Assembly: GCA_017420535.1 (NCBI GenBank)
Contig: JAFOIV010000056.1
Coordinates: 1 to 64,000 of the forward strand
Origin: Eubacterium sp.
GTDB taxonomy: Bacteria > Bacillota > Clostridia > Lachnospirales > Lachnospiraceae
Reading direction: 5' to 3'
DNA length: 64,000 nucleotides
A model generated the notes under the pieces. It had not been told where the DNA came from, made no database searches, and saw only the letters and a list, made by a program, of their open reading frames with translations. Made by a program: the position numbers and the translations under genes. This document shows, in pieces, positions 34,440 to 44,129 of the stretch. Positions within the stretch are counted from its first letter, which is position 1. The number at the start of each line of letters is the position of its first letter.

Positions 34440-35654
34440 TTGAAGATATTTCATCTTGGAGATCTGCATTTAGGTAAATCCATATATGGAAGGTCAATGA
34501 TAGAGGATCAGGCATTTTGGATAGAAAGATTTATAGAACTTTGTAAAGAAAAGAAGCCGGATGTTGTCCTTGTAGCTGGAGATGTATATGACAGAGCTTC
34601 GCCGGCAGCAGAAGCAGTAAAGCTTCTGGATAGATTTATCACTGGAGTAACAGACTTAGGGATTAAGATCCTTATTGTGGCTGGTAATCATGATAGTGGA
34701 GAAAAAATATCATTTGCAGCGGATCTGCTAAAAAGAGAAGGGGTAGTTATAGCAGGTAAAGCTAAGAAAGAAATGGTAAATGTTGAAATTGAGGGAGTAA
34801 GATTCTATCTTATGCCTTACATTTTCCCGGAAGAAGTAAAGACTATCCTGAAGGATGAAGAAATAAGAGGATATGATAATGCGGCAAGACGTCTTATAAA
34901 TGAGCAGCATATTGATGAGTCAAAGATAAACATACTTGTAGCTCATCAAAATGTTATAGCTAATGGGGTTGAGGTAGAGCGTGGCGGTTCAGAATCTATG
35001 GTAGGTGGAGTTGGAGAGATTGATTATTCTGCATTTGATATGTTTGATTATGTAGCTCTTGGTCATATCCATTCGTCTTATCCTGTTGGAAGAGAAGAAG
35101 TAAGATATGCAGGTACACCTCTTTGCTATCATTTAGAGGAAACAAGACAGCCAGACAGAGGCCCTTTACTTATTGAGATTTCTGATAAAGAAGAGGGACC
35201 AACTATTTCTAGAGAAGTGATTCGTCCTCTTCACAACATGAGATATCTCAAAGGAAATGCAGATGAGATATATGAGATCCTTAAAGATGACACTGGAAGA
35301 AGCGAATATGTAGGCATTGTGATAAAGGATAAGAGGATAGATCCTGAGATGGCGTCCTATTTCAGAGATCTGCTTAACTCAAGAGATAGTATTCTTATGG
35401 ATCTTACTTCAGAGTATCATGAATATTCGGCTTCAGGACAGACAGCCAATATGACTGATATAAAGGAAAAAAAGAAAGAAGATCTATTCTCAGATCTCAT
35501 TAGGAGAAAGTCAAATGACACTCCGCCTAGTGATGAAGAATATGAGTTGATGAGATTTGTCAGTGAAATGATGGATAATCGTGACATTTCAGAGGCGATA
35601 ACTGAGGCTGATGTGGATAAGATAATTGATGAAGCAAGAAGGATTGGAGGCTGA
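34440..35654 (+). CDS. sbcD: SbcD exonuclease subunit
   Basis: The start is TTG at 34440, fixed by AGGAGGG eight bases upstream and the conserved beginning KIFHLGDLHLGK. The 404-residue protein has the Mre11/SbcD phosphoesterase motifs GDLHLG, VAGDVYDR, AGNHDSG, VAHQNV and LGHIHSSYPV. With SbcC it forms an ATP-dependent nuclease that cuts hairpins and processes double-strand breaks. sbcC starts 5 bp after its stop codon. Full length with no missing motif. Confidence 0.96.
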   Translation: MKIFHLGDLHLGKSIYGRSMIEDQAFWIERFIELCKEKKPDVVLVAGDVYDRASPAAEAVKLLDRFITGVTDLGIKILIVAGNHDSGEKISFAADLLKREGVVIAGKAKKEMVNVEIEGVRFYLMPYIFPEEVKTILKDEEIRGYDNAARRLINEQHIDESKINILVAHQNVIANGVEVERGGSESMVGGVGEIDYSAFDMFDYVALGHIHSSYPVGREEVRYAGTPLCYHLEETRQPDRGPLLIEISDKEEGPTISREVIRPLHNMRYLKGNADEIYEILKDDTGRSEYVGIVIKDKRIDPEMASYFRDLLNSRDSILMDLTSEYHEYSASGQTANMTDIKEKKKEDLFSDLIRRKSNDTPPSDEEYELMRFVSEMMDNRDISEAITEADVDKIIDEARRIGG

Positions 35655-35659
35655 TACAT

Positions 35660-38600
35660 ATGAGACCAATAAGACTGGAAATGACAGCATTCGGTTCATA
35701 TAAAGAAAAAACTGTAATAGATTTTGATAGATTAAGTGGACTCTTTCTTGTAACAGGAGACACAGGAGCTGGAAAGACTACGATATTTGATGCTATGGTT
35801 TATAGCTTATACGGCAAATTAAGTGGTTCTGATTCAAAGGACAGAACTCCGGAAATGATGCATTGTGACAGGGTTCCAAAGTCAGTTGATACAGAAGTCT
35901 GCTTTGAATTTGAACAGGACAATAAGAGATACAGGGTTGAAAGAACCTTGCATTTCAGCAAAGTCAGAGGAAGTTCAAAGGATAATCCCCAGTATGGGTC
36001 AGCAAAAAATGATGCTGTTCTTTATGAGCCACAGGATGTGGTAATCAAAGGCTTAACTCCTGTAAATGAAAGATGTATAGAGATAGTAGGCTTTGACAGG
36101 AATCAGTTCTGTCAGGTTGTGATGCTGGCTCAGGGAGAATTCCAGAGATTTTTAAAGGCTGATAGTGAAGAACGAAGTGACATTTTAGGTAAGATATTTG
36201 ATAACAGTATCTATATCAGATATCAGGAATACTTTAAGAGGGCCTGCGACAAATTAGAAAAATTAAGAAGCTCTAACATGACAGCCATTGAAAATCAGTT
36301 AGAGAATGTTTTTATTGTTCCTAAGGATTCGTCTATGGATTATCTTCCTCAGGACAAGGAATTGATCGATAATATCAGTTCTTTAATAGCAAAGGAAGAG
36401 GAAGATAAAAAAGAAGATGATAAAAAATATGAAAAGGAAATAGAAAACAAGAAGGAAATAACCACAAAGATTGCCAAGGCTGAAAATGATAATAAGAGTC
36501 TTAAAAGCTTAGAAGAAAGTAAGATAAAACTTGAGGAATTAGAAGCAGAAATTCCTGAAATTGAAAAGTTAAAGAAAACCAAGGAAAATATCAGCAATAT
36601 CAGATTTATCATCTTTGTTGAAAAAGATAAATATGATGAGGCAAAAAACGCATTAGATAAGGCTAGAGATGATATTGATCTTTATACAAAAAGACTAGGA
36701 AAGCTTAGAGAAGATTTAAAAACAGCTGAAATAAAGGCAGAAACTGATATTGAAAATAAGAAAAAGATAGAAAGCCTGTCTAATGAGATATCTGCTATAA
36801 CAAAGACTATCCCAGATTATGATTCTTTAATGGAAAAACAAAAGGAATTAGAGAAAGCTAAAAAGGATAGTGAAAGTTTAGAAAAGAAGAAGGAAGAATA
36901 TAAAACAAAGTTAGAGAATCTAAGACAGGATATTTCTAAAAATGAAAAAGAAATAGAGAATCTTAAAAATCTCCAGCAGCAAAAGGCAGATATTGATAAA
37001 AAAGAAATTGAAGTAACTAAGATAATAGAAACATTAGAAAATGCCGTGAAGGACATTTCTGATATTTCAACCTTGTCAAAGCAGTTAAAAGATGAGCAGA
37101 CCAGGTGTCTTACCTTAAATGAAGATGTAAGAAAAGCTTATGAAACCTATTATGGGTTAAACAGGCTTTTCCTTGAAAACTATTCAAGTATACTTAGCGA
37201 TAATCTAAGACTTGAAGTGGAAGAAAAAGGTGAAGCAGTCTGCCCTGTTTGTCATTCTCATATTTTAAAAGAGAACTTTCATTTGATTAAAAATGAGACA
37301 GGTAAGATCATTACTGAGGATGAAGTAAAAAATGCTGAGGAAAAATATAATGGAAGTAATGAAATATTAAATAATAAAAAGTCATTACTGGAAGGATTAA
37401 AAGAAAGAGTTGAAGAAAAAAAAGAAAATCTTATTAAGACAGTTGATGGATTAATAGATTTCAAGGATTTTAGTGACTTAGTAAGTAACGACATTGTCTC
37501 TCTTGAACTTTTAAATAAGAATAAGGAAAAGCAAAGTCTTTGTAAGGAAGCTGATAAAATAAATAAAGATATCATTTTCCTTGAAGATCTTAGCAATAAG
37601 ATTAAGGAAGAAAGAGATTCTGTGGAAAGATTAAGACTTGAAGCAGAACAAAATGACGCAGATTATCTTCGTGTAAAAAACAGCATTTCAGCTTTAGAGG
37701 AAGCAAATAAACAGCTTAAGTCTAAACTTGAATATGAATCTAAAGATGTGGCTGAAGAAATGATCCGTATCAGATCAAAAGAAAAGGCTGATTTAGAGAA
37801 GACAGTTAGAGAAAATGAGGATAGATTAAAGTCTGTTAAGGAAGAATTATCAAAGATAAGCGGCCTTTTAGATAAGGTAAATAAAGAAGAGCCACTTCTT
37901 AACAGTAAAGTACTATCAGCTAAAGAAAACTTTGATCATGCCATAAGAGAAAATGACTTTGATACCTGGAATGATGTGTTGGACTATCTTTTAAATACTG
38001 GTGTTTCTCTTGATACGGCTAAGAACTGGATAGAAGATAAGGATAAAGAGATAAATGACTTTAATAATAAATATTCAGGAGTTAAGGCTTTAGTTAAAGA
38101 ACTTTCAGAAAAGACAAAGAATATCGAATATACTGATATATCACATTTAGAAGAGTTATCAGGTGGCATTGATCAGGCCTTTAATGAAATAAATGACCAT
38201 AGAAATGAGCTGATAAATCTTATAAATAATCATAAGCAGGTATTGGAAAAGATAAGAGAAAACAAGGATGCTTTAAGAAATACAGATAATTCTTATAGCA
38301 TGCTTAAAAGACTTTCAGATCTTTCTAATGGTTCATTTTCTGAAGGCGGACAGCTTACATTTGAGAGATATGTTATGGGAGCTGTTTTTGATGAGATTGT
38401 AAGAGCATCAAATATAAGACTGGATACTATGTCTAATGGAAGATACAGCTTAGTTCATAATGTTGATGCCAAAAAGAGAACGGAAAAGGCAGGACTTTTA
38501 CTTGCGGTTTTAGATAACAGTAGTGGAGTTGAAAGAGAGGCGGCATCCCTTTCCGGTGGTGAGTCATTTCTTGTGTCCATGTCTTTAGCCCTTGGCTTAT

Positions 38601-38851
38601 CTGATATTGTAAGACAGCATGCAGGTGGAAGAAGCCTTAATTGTCTCTTTATTGATGAGGGATTTGGTACCCTTGATGATGAAAAGCTGGATAATGCTAT
38701 AGCAGTGCTTAATACCTTAAGTCGCGGCAAGGATAATCTGGTTGGAATCATTTCCCATGTGGATAAGTTATATGGCAGCATAGATCAAAAGCTTATAGTT
38801 CGTTCGACAGATGAGGGAAGTAAGATTATAATGCAGGGAATAGTAGAATAA
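35660..38851 (+). CDS. sbcC: SbcC ATPase subunit (Rad50-like SMC family)
   Basis: The 1063-residue protein has an N-terminal ATPase half with Walker A VTGDTGAGKTTIFDAMVYSL near residue 30, long lysine/glutamate-rich coiled coils, a zinc hook CPVCHSH near residue 527, and a C-terminal half with signature LSGGESFLVSMSLALGLS and Walker B CLFIDEGFGTLDD. This is the normal Rad50/SbcC plan and size. It tethers DNA ends and drives SbcD. Encoded 5 bp after sbcD, and followed by a small ORF and an SNF2 helicase gene that may belong to the same repair operon. Confidence 0.96.
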   Translation: MRPIRLEMTAFGSYKEKTVIDFDRLSGLFLVTGDTGAGKTTIFDAMVYSLYGKLSGSDSKDRTPEMMHCDRVPKSVDTEVCFEFEQDNKRYRVERTLHFSKVRGSSKDNPQYGSAKNDAVLYEPQDVVIKGLTPVNERCIEIVGFDRNQFCQVVMLAQGEFQRFLKADSEERSDILGKIFDNSIYIRYQEYFKRACDKLEKLRSSNMTAIENQLENVFIVPKDSSMDYLPQDKELIDNISSLIAKEEEDKKEDDKKYEKEIENKKEITTKIAKAENDNKSLKSLEESKIKLEELEAEIPEIEKLKKTKENISNIRFIIFVEKDKYDEAKNALDKARDDIDLYTKRLGKLREDLKTAEIKAETDIENKKKIESLSNEISAITKTIPDYDSLMEKQKELEKAKKDSESLEKKKEEYKTKLENLRQDISKNEKEIENLKNLQQQKADIDKKEIEVTKIIETLENAVKDISDISTLSKQLKDEQTRCLTLNEDVRKAYETYYGLNRLFLENYSSILSDNLRLEVEEKGEAVCPVCHSHILKENFHLIKNETGKIITEDEVKNAEEKYNGSNEILNNKKSLLEGLKERVEEKKENLIKTVDGLIDFKDFSDLVSNDIVSLELLNKNKEKQSLCKEADKINKDIIFLEDLSNKIKEERDSVERLRLEAEQNDADYLRVKNSISALEEANKQLKSKLEYESKDVAEEMIRIRSKEKADLEKTVRENEDRLKSVKEELSKISGLLDKVNKEEPLLNSKVLSAKENFDHAIRENDFDTWNDVLDYLLNTGVSLDTAKNWIEDKDKEINDFNNKYSGVKALVKELSEKTKNIEYTDISHLEELSGGIDQAFNEINDHRNELINLINNHKQVLEKIRENKDALRNTDNSYSMLKRLSDLSNGSFSEGGQLTFERYVMGAVFDEIVRASNIRLDTMSNGRYSLVHNVDAKKRTEKAGLLLAVLDNSSGVEREAASLSGGESFLVSMSLALGLSDIVRQHAGGRSLNCLFIDEGFGTLDDEKLDNAIAVLNTLSRGKDNLVGIISHVDKLYGSIDQKLIVRSTDEGSKIIMQGIVE

Positions 38852-38856
38852 TAATA

Positions 38857-38970
38857 TTGAATTATCCTAAGGGTTTATACAGCGCTTGTCCTAACTGTGG
38901 TTCACCTTTTCCAAGAGAGGTTCCAAAGGAAGAAGAACCGGAAAAAATAGAATTTTACCAGGGTAATTAA
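38857..38970 (+). CDS. Possible 37-residue mini zinc-ribbon peptide
   Basis: An open frame from TTG 38857 to TAA 38970 reads LNYPKGLYSACPNCGSPFPR plus an acidic tail. One CPNCG knuckle is present; a full zinc ribbon would need a second. The TTG has no good ribosome site and would rely on coupling to sbcC, whose stop is 5 bp upstream. It may be a small partner, or the remnant of a larger zinc-ribbon gene. Confidence 0.3.
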   Translation: MNYPKGLYSACPNCGSPFPREVPKEEEPEKIEFYQGN

Positions 38971-38984
38971 TTAAGAGAAGAATA

Positions 38985-41129
38985 ATGAAAAGACCATTTA
39001 ATAGTAAAGAAGCAGATAGGATTTATAACATTTCATTTGAGCTGTTTTCAGCCGTGGCAGAAAATAGGGAAATACTCCTTAGTTATACAAATGAGGTGAA
39101 AAAAACTGCAAATGATCTTTTAGATAGAAATGTATCTGTTGAGTTAGATAAGATTCCTGTAGAGGAGTTAAACAGGAATAAAAAAGGCTTCAGAGTAAAG
39201 ACCTTAAGAGATAATGGGTTTGATACATTTTTAAAACTTTATGAAACTTCTCTGAAGAGTCTTATAGATATTAATGGTATCAGCAAGGAAAATGCTTTTG
39301 ATATAAAGCAGATTGTAAATGATTCTGCTGCAATATTAAAAAATGAATCAAGGATCAGACTTTCACTGGATGATAAAAATCCACAGGCAAGCAGTCTGGT
39401 CCTTGCTTTGGTTAAAAGAAAGTTGTCTATACCACACCTTAGATTCCTTACAGATATCAGTTCTATCATAAAGAAAGATGAACTTATCCAATATTTAAAG
39501 GAGTTTAAGAGTGGAAAGGGGACTTTCTCTTTCTTTTTTTCATCCAGAAATAAGAAAGAAAAGGTATGTAATGCATTTGATATTCTTTCAAAATTCCTTA
39601 ATGATCATGAAAATGATATTAGAACAACAATAAATGAAGCAAAGCTACTGAATCTCTTAAGTTATGATCAGGCCTGGGACAGTTTCACTAAGCATCCTAT
39701 AAGTCTGCTGAATATTCTTGAATCATTAGTACCTGGGTCGGTGGGATTTAGTGACAGTAAATATGGACTTCCGGAAGAAATAGCAGCAAAAGTATTAACT
39801 GAAGAACTGGATTTATCAGGTATTCATTGTGAATTAAGAAAATATCAGGAGCTTGGAGTTAAGTATATCATCCATCAGAAGAGAGTTCTTCTTGGAGATG
39901 AGATGGGCCTTGGAAAAACAGTTCAGGCAATAGCTGCTATGATAGTCCTAAAAAACAGGGGAGCAAAGCGTTTTTTAGTCATTTGTCCTGCCAGCGTTAT
40001 GATAAACTGGTGGCGTGAGATCACCAGGTTTTCCAACTTAAATGCAATTAAGATCCATGGAAAGGCTGGGATCAGTGACTTCGAAAAATGGAAAGAAATA
40101 GGTGGAGTTGCCATAACAAGTTATGAAACCACGGAACACCTGGTGTTAGAAGATGGTTTTAACTATGATATGGCTGTGGTGGATGAAGCCCATTATATAA
40201 AGAATAATTCTGCCAAGAGAACAATTAATACAAAGATATTATTAGAACATACAGACAATCTGCTGTTTATGACCGGCACAGCCTTAGAAAATAAGGTTTC
40301 TGAAATGATAGAGCTTATTAAGATATTAAATCCAGAAATTGCAGCAAGTCTTATTGGAAAAGAGATGCTATCTAAGGCGGAGGCGTTTAGAAAGTTACTT
40401 GCTCCTGTTTATTACAGAAGAAAAAGAGAAGATGTTCTGACGGAACTGCCGGAGCTTATTGTAAAGGACCAATGGGTTGATATTTCCAGGGAAGAAGAGC
40501 AGTTATATGAGGCGGCAGTTTTAAATCATAGCTTTAATGATGCCAGAAGAATATCCTGGAATGTAGATGATATTTCTAAATCATCTAAGGCAAGAAGACT
40601 TTATGAGATAGCTGAACTCTCCAAGCAGGGAGAAAGAAAGCTGATAGTTTTTTCCTTTTTCCTGGATACACTAGAAAAGGTCAGCAAGCTTCTTTCAGAC
40701 AGATGTCTTGAGACTATAAATGGTTCTGTAAGTTTTGTCCGAAGACAGCAGATATTAGATGAGTTTGAGAAGGCGCCTGCGGGAGCGGTCCTTCCTGTTC
40801 AGATCCAGGCTGGAGGCACAGGGCTTAATATTCAGGCTGCCAGCGTGGTAATATTCTGTGAACCTCAGCTTAAACCATCAATAGAAAATCAGGCTGTTTC
40901 AAGAGCTTACCGTATGGGACAGACCAGAAATGTAATTGTTTCTCATCTGCTTTGCGATAATACCATAGATGAAAAGATTATGGATATGCTTTTGGACAAA
41001 CAGATTATATTTGATGCATTTGCTGATGTATCTGAGGCAGCAAAGAATGTTAAGGAACAGATAGGGACAGAATCATTTGACAAGATAATGAAAGAAGAAG
41101 AGGACAGGATTAAAACTAAAGAGTTGTAG
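38985..41129 (+). CDS. SNF2-family DNA-dependent ATPase/helicase
   Basis: The 714-residue protein has a unique N-terminal ~270 residues and a Swi2/Snf2 engine: ELRKYQELGVKYIIHQ (Q motif), LLGDEMGLGKTVQAIAAM (Walker A near 305), VVDEAHYIKN (DEAH near 400), LFMTGTALENKV (motif III), FFLDTLEKVSKLL and AVSRAYRMGQTRNVIVSHLL (motif VI). It lies 130 bp after sbcC, suggesting a DNA repair or recombination role. The N-terminal region is unrecognised. A small KEE-rich ORF lies between. No helicase partner such as a nuclease is fused. Confidence 0.93.
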   Translation: MKRPFNSKEADRIYNISFELFSAVAENREILLSYTNEVKKTANDLLDRNVSVELDKIPVEELNRNKKGFRVKTLRDNGFDTFLKLYETSLKSLIDINGISKENAFDIKQIVNDSAAILKNESRIRLSLDDKNPQASSLVLALVKRKLSIPHLRFLTDISSIIKKDELIQYLKEFKSGKGTFSFFFSSRNKKEKVCNAFDILSKFLNDHENDIRTTINEAKLLNLLSYDQAWDSFTKHPISLLNILESLVPGSVGFSDSKYGLPEEIAAKVLTEELDLSGIHCELRKYQELGVKYIIHQKRVLLGDEMGLGKTVQAIAAMIVLKNRGAKRFLVICPASVMINWWREITRFSNLNAIKIHGKAGISDFEKWKEIGGVAITSYETTEHLVLEDGFNYDMAVVDEAHYIKNNSAKRTINTKILLEHTDNLLFMTGTALENKVSEMIELIKILNPEIAASLIGKEMLSKAEAFRKLLAPVYYRRKREDVLTELPELIVKDQWVDISREEEQLYEAAVLNHSFNDARRISWNVDDISKSSKARRLYEIAELSKQGERKLIVFSFFLDTLEKVSKLLSDRCLETINGSVSFVRRQQILDEFEKAPAGAVLPVQIQAGGTGLNIQAASVVIFCEPQLKPSIENQAVSRAYRMGQTRNVIVSHLLCDNTIDEKIMDMLLDKQIIFDAFADVSEAAKNVKEQIGTESFDKIMKEEEDRIKTKEL

Positions 41130-41156
41130 GAAGGTCACTGTAAACCTAAGGGTGGC

Positions 41157-41186
41157 TTGCAAAAATAAGGATAAAGATGGTATAAT
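41157..41186 (+). promoter_or_regulatory. Promoter of the membrane protein at 41221
   Basis: TTGCAA (41157-41162), 18 bp, TATAAT (41181-41186). Confidence 0.65.
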
Positions 41187-41220
41187 CCATCTATCTGTGA
41201 ATAAATAGGGGGTAGCTGAA

Positions 41221-41964
41221 ATGAGCGACAAAGTAAAGCAGAATTCAAAAGCTTCTAATAGAGAAGATAAGAAGTTTGATAAGCAGAAAAACAATTATAA
41301 AAAATCTCAGAATAAAAACTATAATCAGAATAAGAAAGTTTCAGACAAGGGTCCAGAGCAGGAAATGCAGGTTCAGGCTGAAGCTATACCATTTCTTGGA
41401 CTTGAGAATCACGGAATACATATAACACCTGGTAATTTTGTAAGCGGACTTACATTTATAGGTAATTGCTTACTTATACTGGGAGTTTTTCTTCCTTTTG
41501 TAAAGTTCACTGTATCTGGTAATTCAAAGGTATCATCAATGCTTGAATTAGGTGGAACCAATGTACATGGTATTGCCCTTATCATTATGGCAATCCTTTC
41601 AATCATTCTTACTATTGCAAAACACCGCAATACATCAGGTATTTCTAATATCTTATGTACCATCTATGTTTTATTCTTTACTTATGATGTTGTCAGACAG
41701 GCAGCAAAGATTGTTGGAATGAAGGAAGCAAGAGTAAGTGTAGGATTAGAATTCCTTTCAGGCTTTGTTTTACTTGCCGTTGGAATCGTTGTTTTACTTG
41801 TTGCAGATGTATATCTTTTCCATAATGAATTTTTTGATAATGACATTGATGAGGGAATTGATGACATAGAATTAAAGGGTAGTAAGGGACTTCATTTCAT
41901 CCTGGATCTTATCAGTTATGTTGTTATCTCTCTTTGCATCATATCAAGCATAGCTCAGATCTAA
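41221..41964 (+). CDS. Membrane protein with a Lys/Asn-rich N-terminal tail
   Basis: Not recognised. The first ~58 residues are highly charged and low in complexity (KQNSKASNREDKKFDKQKNN, then YKKSQNKNYNQNKK), likely a disordered cytoplasmic tail. Five or so hydrophobic helices follow (about 75-100, 115-130, 140-155, 175-198, 225-245), with an acidic loop FDNDIDEGIDDIE before the last. The tail could bind nucleic acid or the membrane surface. GGGGT precedes the ATG and a promoter lies at 41157-41186. No function can be assigned. Confidence 0.75.
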   Translation: MSDKVKQNSKASNREDKKFDKQKNNYKKSQNKNYNQNKKVSDKGPEQEMQVQAEAIPFLGLENHGIHITPGNFVSGLTFIGNCLLILGVFLPFVKFTVSGNSKVSSMLELGGTNVHGIALIIMAILSIILTIAKHRNTSGISNILCTIYVLFFTYDVVRQAAKIVGMKEARVSVGLEFLSGFVLLAVGIVVLLVADVYLFHNEFFDNDIDEGIDDIELKGSKGLHFILDLISYVVISLCIISSIAQI

Positions 41965-42135
41965 AAGCTTTATTTTTGACGTTATTTAAGATGATTTTTT
42001 TATGAAATAAGGTTATATATGATGGTTTTAAATACCTTGCTTGGATATAATATTGTTGATGATATTCAGTAATTTTATGCATTTCGTGCCATAGGGTTAC
42101 TTTAGTAAACAATATTACATTATGGGGTAAATGAG

Positions 42136-43047
42136 ATGAGAAAAAGCACAGTTGTTAAAGGCATTGCTGGAGTTGGTGGTGCTCTTGCTGCAGTTGCAGG
42201 TTTCAGTAGCTTCGGAATGGCAACATATATAACCAAGATTAATGGCCAGACTCTTGAAGAAGCAAGAAAATGGCAGGATGATCATTATGATACTTCTTTT
42301 TATGATTCATTAAAAAAGAAGGACTATTTAGTTAATAGTTATGATGATTATGTTCTTAATGTTCAGTTCGTAAAGAATACAATAGAATCAGATAAATATG
42401 TGATCCTTACTCATGGTTATACAGATAACCGTTTTGGAACACTTAAATACATGAAGATCTATCTTGACAGAGGATATAATTGTATCATCTGGGATCTTCG
42501 TGGACATGGTCTTAACAGAAAAACTTATACTACATATTCAATCAGAGAATCCAAAGATCTTCTTATGCTTATCAAAGATACAAAGAAGAGATATGGAGAG
42601 AATATCTATTTAGGATTACATGGTGAATCCCTGGGAAGTGCTACATCAGTGGCAGTGCTTCAGTATAAGCCGGCAGTAGAATTTGCTGTTCTTGATTGTG
42701 GTTTTGCTGATATTGAAAATGTACTTCGTCTTGCAATGAAGAATGCTAAGATGCCAGGTGCAGTATTTGAAGCTGCTTCAGCTGCTAATCAGGTTATCCA
42801 TGGCAATTCATTTTATGAGATGAGACCAATAGATGCTCTTAATACCAATACAGTTCCACTTTGTTTTATACATGGAGCTGCTGATGATTTTATCCTTCCA
42901 GATAATTCAAAGCGTATGGCTGCGGCTACTAAGGGTTATAGTGAGATGCATCTAATTGAAGGAGCAGGCCATGCCGGTTCTGTATTAGTTAATCCTGAAA
43001 AATATAGAGAATATGTAAATAAATTCCTTGATAAGGTTGAATTTTAG
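42136..43047 (+). CDS. Alpha/beta hydrolase, membrane-anchored
   Basis: The 303-residue protein has an N-terminal hydrophobic anchor (GIAGVGGALAAVAGFSSFGM) and a serine-hydrolase fold: YVILTHGYTDNRFGTLKYM (oxyanion region), WDLRGHGL, the nucleophile elbow LHGESLGSAT with Ser171 approximately, FIHGAADDFILP (acid) and GAGHAGSVL (histidine). This is the family of S9-like or 'alpha/beta hydrolase of unknown function' in Clostridia. Substrate unknown. It runs directly into the remnant of an azoreductase gene, which begins in its last codon. Confidence 0.88.
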   Translation: MRKSTVVKGIAGVGGALAAVAGFSSFGMATYITKINGQTLEEARKWQDDHYDTSFYDSLKKKDYLVNSYDDYVLNVQFVKNTIESDKYVILTHGYTDNRFGTLKYMKIYLDRGYNCIIWDLRGHGLNRKTYTTYSIRESKDLLMLIKDTKKRYGENIYLGLHGESLGSATSVAVLQYKPAVEFAVLDCGFADIENVLRLAMKNAKMPGAVFEAASAANQVIHGNSFYEMRPIDALNTNTVPLCFIHGAADDFILPDNSKRMAAATKGYSEMHLIEGAGHAGSVLVNPEKYREYVNKFLDKVEF

Positions 43048-43342
43048 CAAAGAGACTGCTAGACACTATGGATTCAGATATAAAGGAAGTCCGATTAGAA
43101 GATATAGAATTTCCTTTGGTAAATGAAGAGTTTATTGATCGAAGGGAAGAACTTAAAAATGCCGGGAAATATGATGATGACATGTTTTTATTGGCAAGAG
43201 ATTTTAGAGATGCGGACGAAATAGTGATCGCTGCTCCTTATTATGACCTATCATTTCCAGCAATGTTAAAGCACTTGCAAATACATTCTATGAGATTAAG
43301 GATGTCAGAGAGATCAAGGCAGAAGGACTGGATATAGAATAA
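43047..43342 (+). pseudogene. Remnant of an FMN-dependent NAD(P)H azoreductase
   Basis: In frame from 43047, before the ATG at 43068, the sequence reads AKRLLDTMDSDIKEVRLEDI and continues through an FRDADEIVIAAPYYDLSFPA segment, the hallmark of the flavodoxin-like azoreductase family (start of a VDPYW-like turn). After FPAMLK the frame ends in unrelated residues. A second frame from about 43270 reads ALANTFYEIKDVREIKAEGL DIE and stops at 43342, matching the usual C-terminus. So the N-terminal ~20 residues and a central ~100 residues are gone, joined out of frame near AAAGCA. The gene cannot make an active enzyme. A terminator follows. Confidence 0.8.
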
Positions 43343-43404
43343 AAAAAGAACCAATACTGATATGTGTCCAGGATTCTGGGTACATATCATACTGGTTCTT
43401 TTTT
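43342..43404. terminator. Bidirectional terminator before thrH
   Basis: AAAAAAGAACCA (43342-43353) pairs with TGGTTCTTTTTT (43393-43404), and GATATGT pairs with ACATATC inside. Confidence 0.9.
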
Positions 43405-43407
43405 AAA

Positions 43408-44007
43408 TTAAAGTGCCTTCTTAATAGCATTAAGAAGCTCATCATATGTTTCATAAGCCGGGATTTCAGGATTATCAGCTTTGATCTGATCAGTACTCTT
43501 AAAGAGGAAACCTGCTTTTGAAGCTTTGATCATGCCTAAGTCATTGTGGCTGTCGCCGCTGGCGATAGTATCAAATCCGATAGACTGAAGTGCGCGAACT
43601 GTTGTATATTTTGAGTTTTCGCATCTCATTCTAAAACCTGTGATTTCGCCATTTTCAGCAACTTCAAGTTCATTGCAGAAGATTGTAGGCATACCAAGCT
43701 TTTTCATAAGAGGTGCGGCAAACTGTGTAAATGTATCACTGATGATGATTGTCTGTGTTAATGAACGAAGTTCATCAAGGAATTCTTTTGCCCCAGGAAT
43801 TGGGTCAATCTTTGCAATTGTATCCTGGATCTCTTTAAGTCCGAGACCATGCTCTTTTAAAATGCCAAGTCTCCAGTTCATAAGCTTGTCATAATCTGGC
43901 TCATCTCTTGTGGTTCTCTTTAATTCAGGAATACCAGATTCCTCAGCAAATGCAATCCAGATCTCTGGTACTAAAACGCCCTCTAAGTCAAGACAAACAA
44001 TGTTCAT
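43408..44007 (-). CDS. thrH: ThrH-type phosphoserine phosphatase/homoserine phosphotransferase
   Basis: The 199-residue HAD protein begins MNIVCLDLEGVLVPEIWIAF (motif I DLEGVLVPE, the ThrH form), has the conserved ISDTFTQF (motif II) and SGDSHNDLGMIKASKAGFLF (motifs III-IV). ThrH removes phosphate from phosphoserine and can transfer it to homoserine. Length and motifs are full. GAAAGGG precedes the ATG on the reverse strand. It is convergent with the azoreductase remnant and lies downstream of a tRNA-Leu gene on the same strand, after a tRNA terminator. Confidence 0.95.
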   Translation of the reverse strand: MNIVCLDLEGVLVPEIWIAFAEESGIPELKRTTRDEPDYDKLMNWRLGILKEHGLGLKEIQDTIAKIDPIPGAKEFLDELRSLTQTIIISDTFTQFAAPLMKKLGMPTIFCNELEVAENGEITGFRMRCENSKYTTVRALQSIGFDTIASGDSHNDLGMIKASKAGFLFKSTDQIKADNPEIPAYETYDELLNAIKKAL

Positions 44008-44040
44008 AGTGAATACCCTTTCTCTAATAATAAAAATTTA

Positions 44041-44070
44041 TTACCCTTGATTGTGCATATCACAGGGTAA
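44041..44070 (-). promoter_or_regulatory. Hairpin in the thrH leader
   Basis: TTACCCT (44041-44047) pairs with AGGGTAA (44064-44070), with TGTG/CACA inside. It lies between the tRNA terminator and the thrH ribosome site. No known riboswitch family is recognised. Confidence 0.35.
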
Positions 44071-44081
44071 TAGGTTGATAA

Positions 44082-44129
44082 TAAAAAATAAGCTCACAAT
44101 TAAAGAGAAAATGTCTCTATAATTGTGAG
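44082..44129 (-). terminator. Intrinsic terminator of the tRNA-Leu gene
   Basis: On the reverse strand CTCACAATTA...AGAGA pairs with CTCT...AATTGTGAG, followed by a T-rich tract, directly after the tRNA 3' end. Confidence 0.85.

Noticed and set aside
36349..38781. Several reverse-strand frames inside sbcC, rich in Ser, Leu and Phe
   Set aside because: These are the complement of lysine/glutamate-rich coiled-coil codons and are not genes.
43068..43337. A normal 89-residue flavodoxin-like gene
   Set aside because: Coding similarity begins before the ATG and continues in another frame after the middle, so it is a remnant, not a gene.
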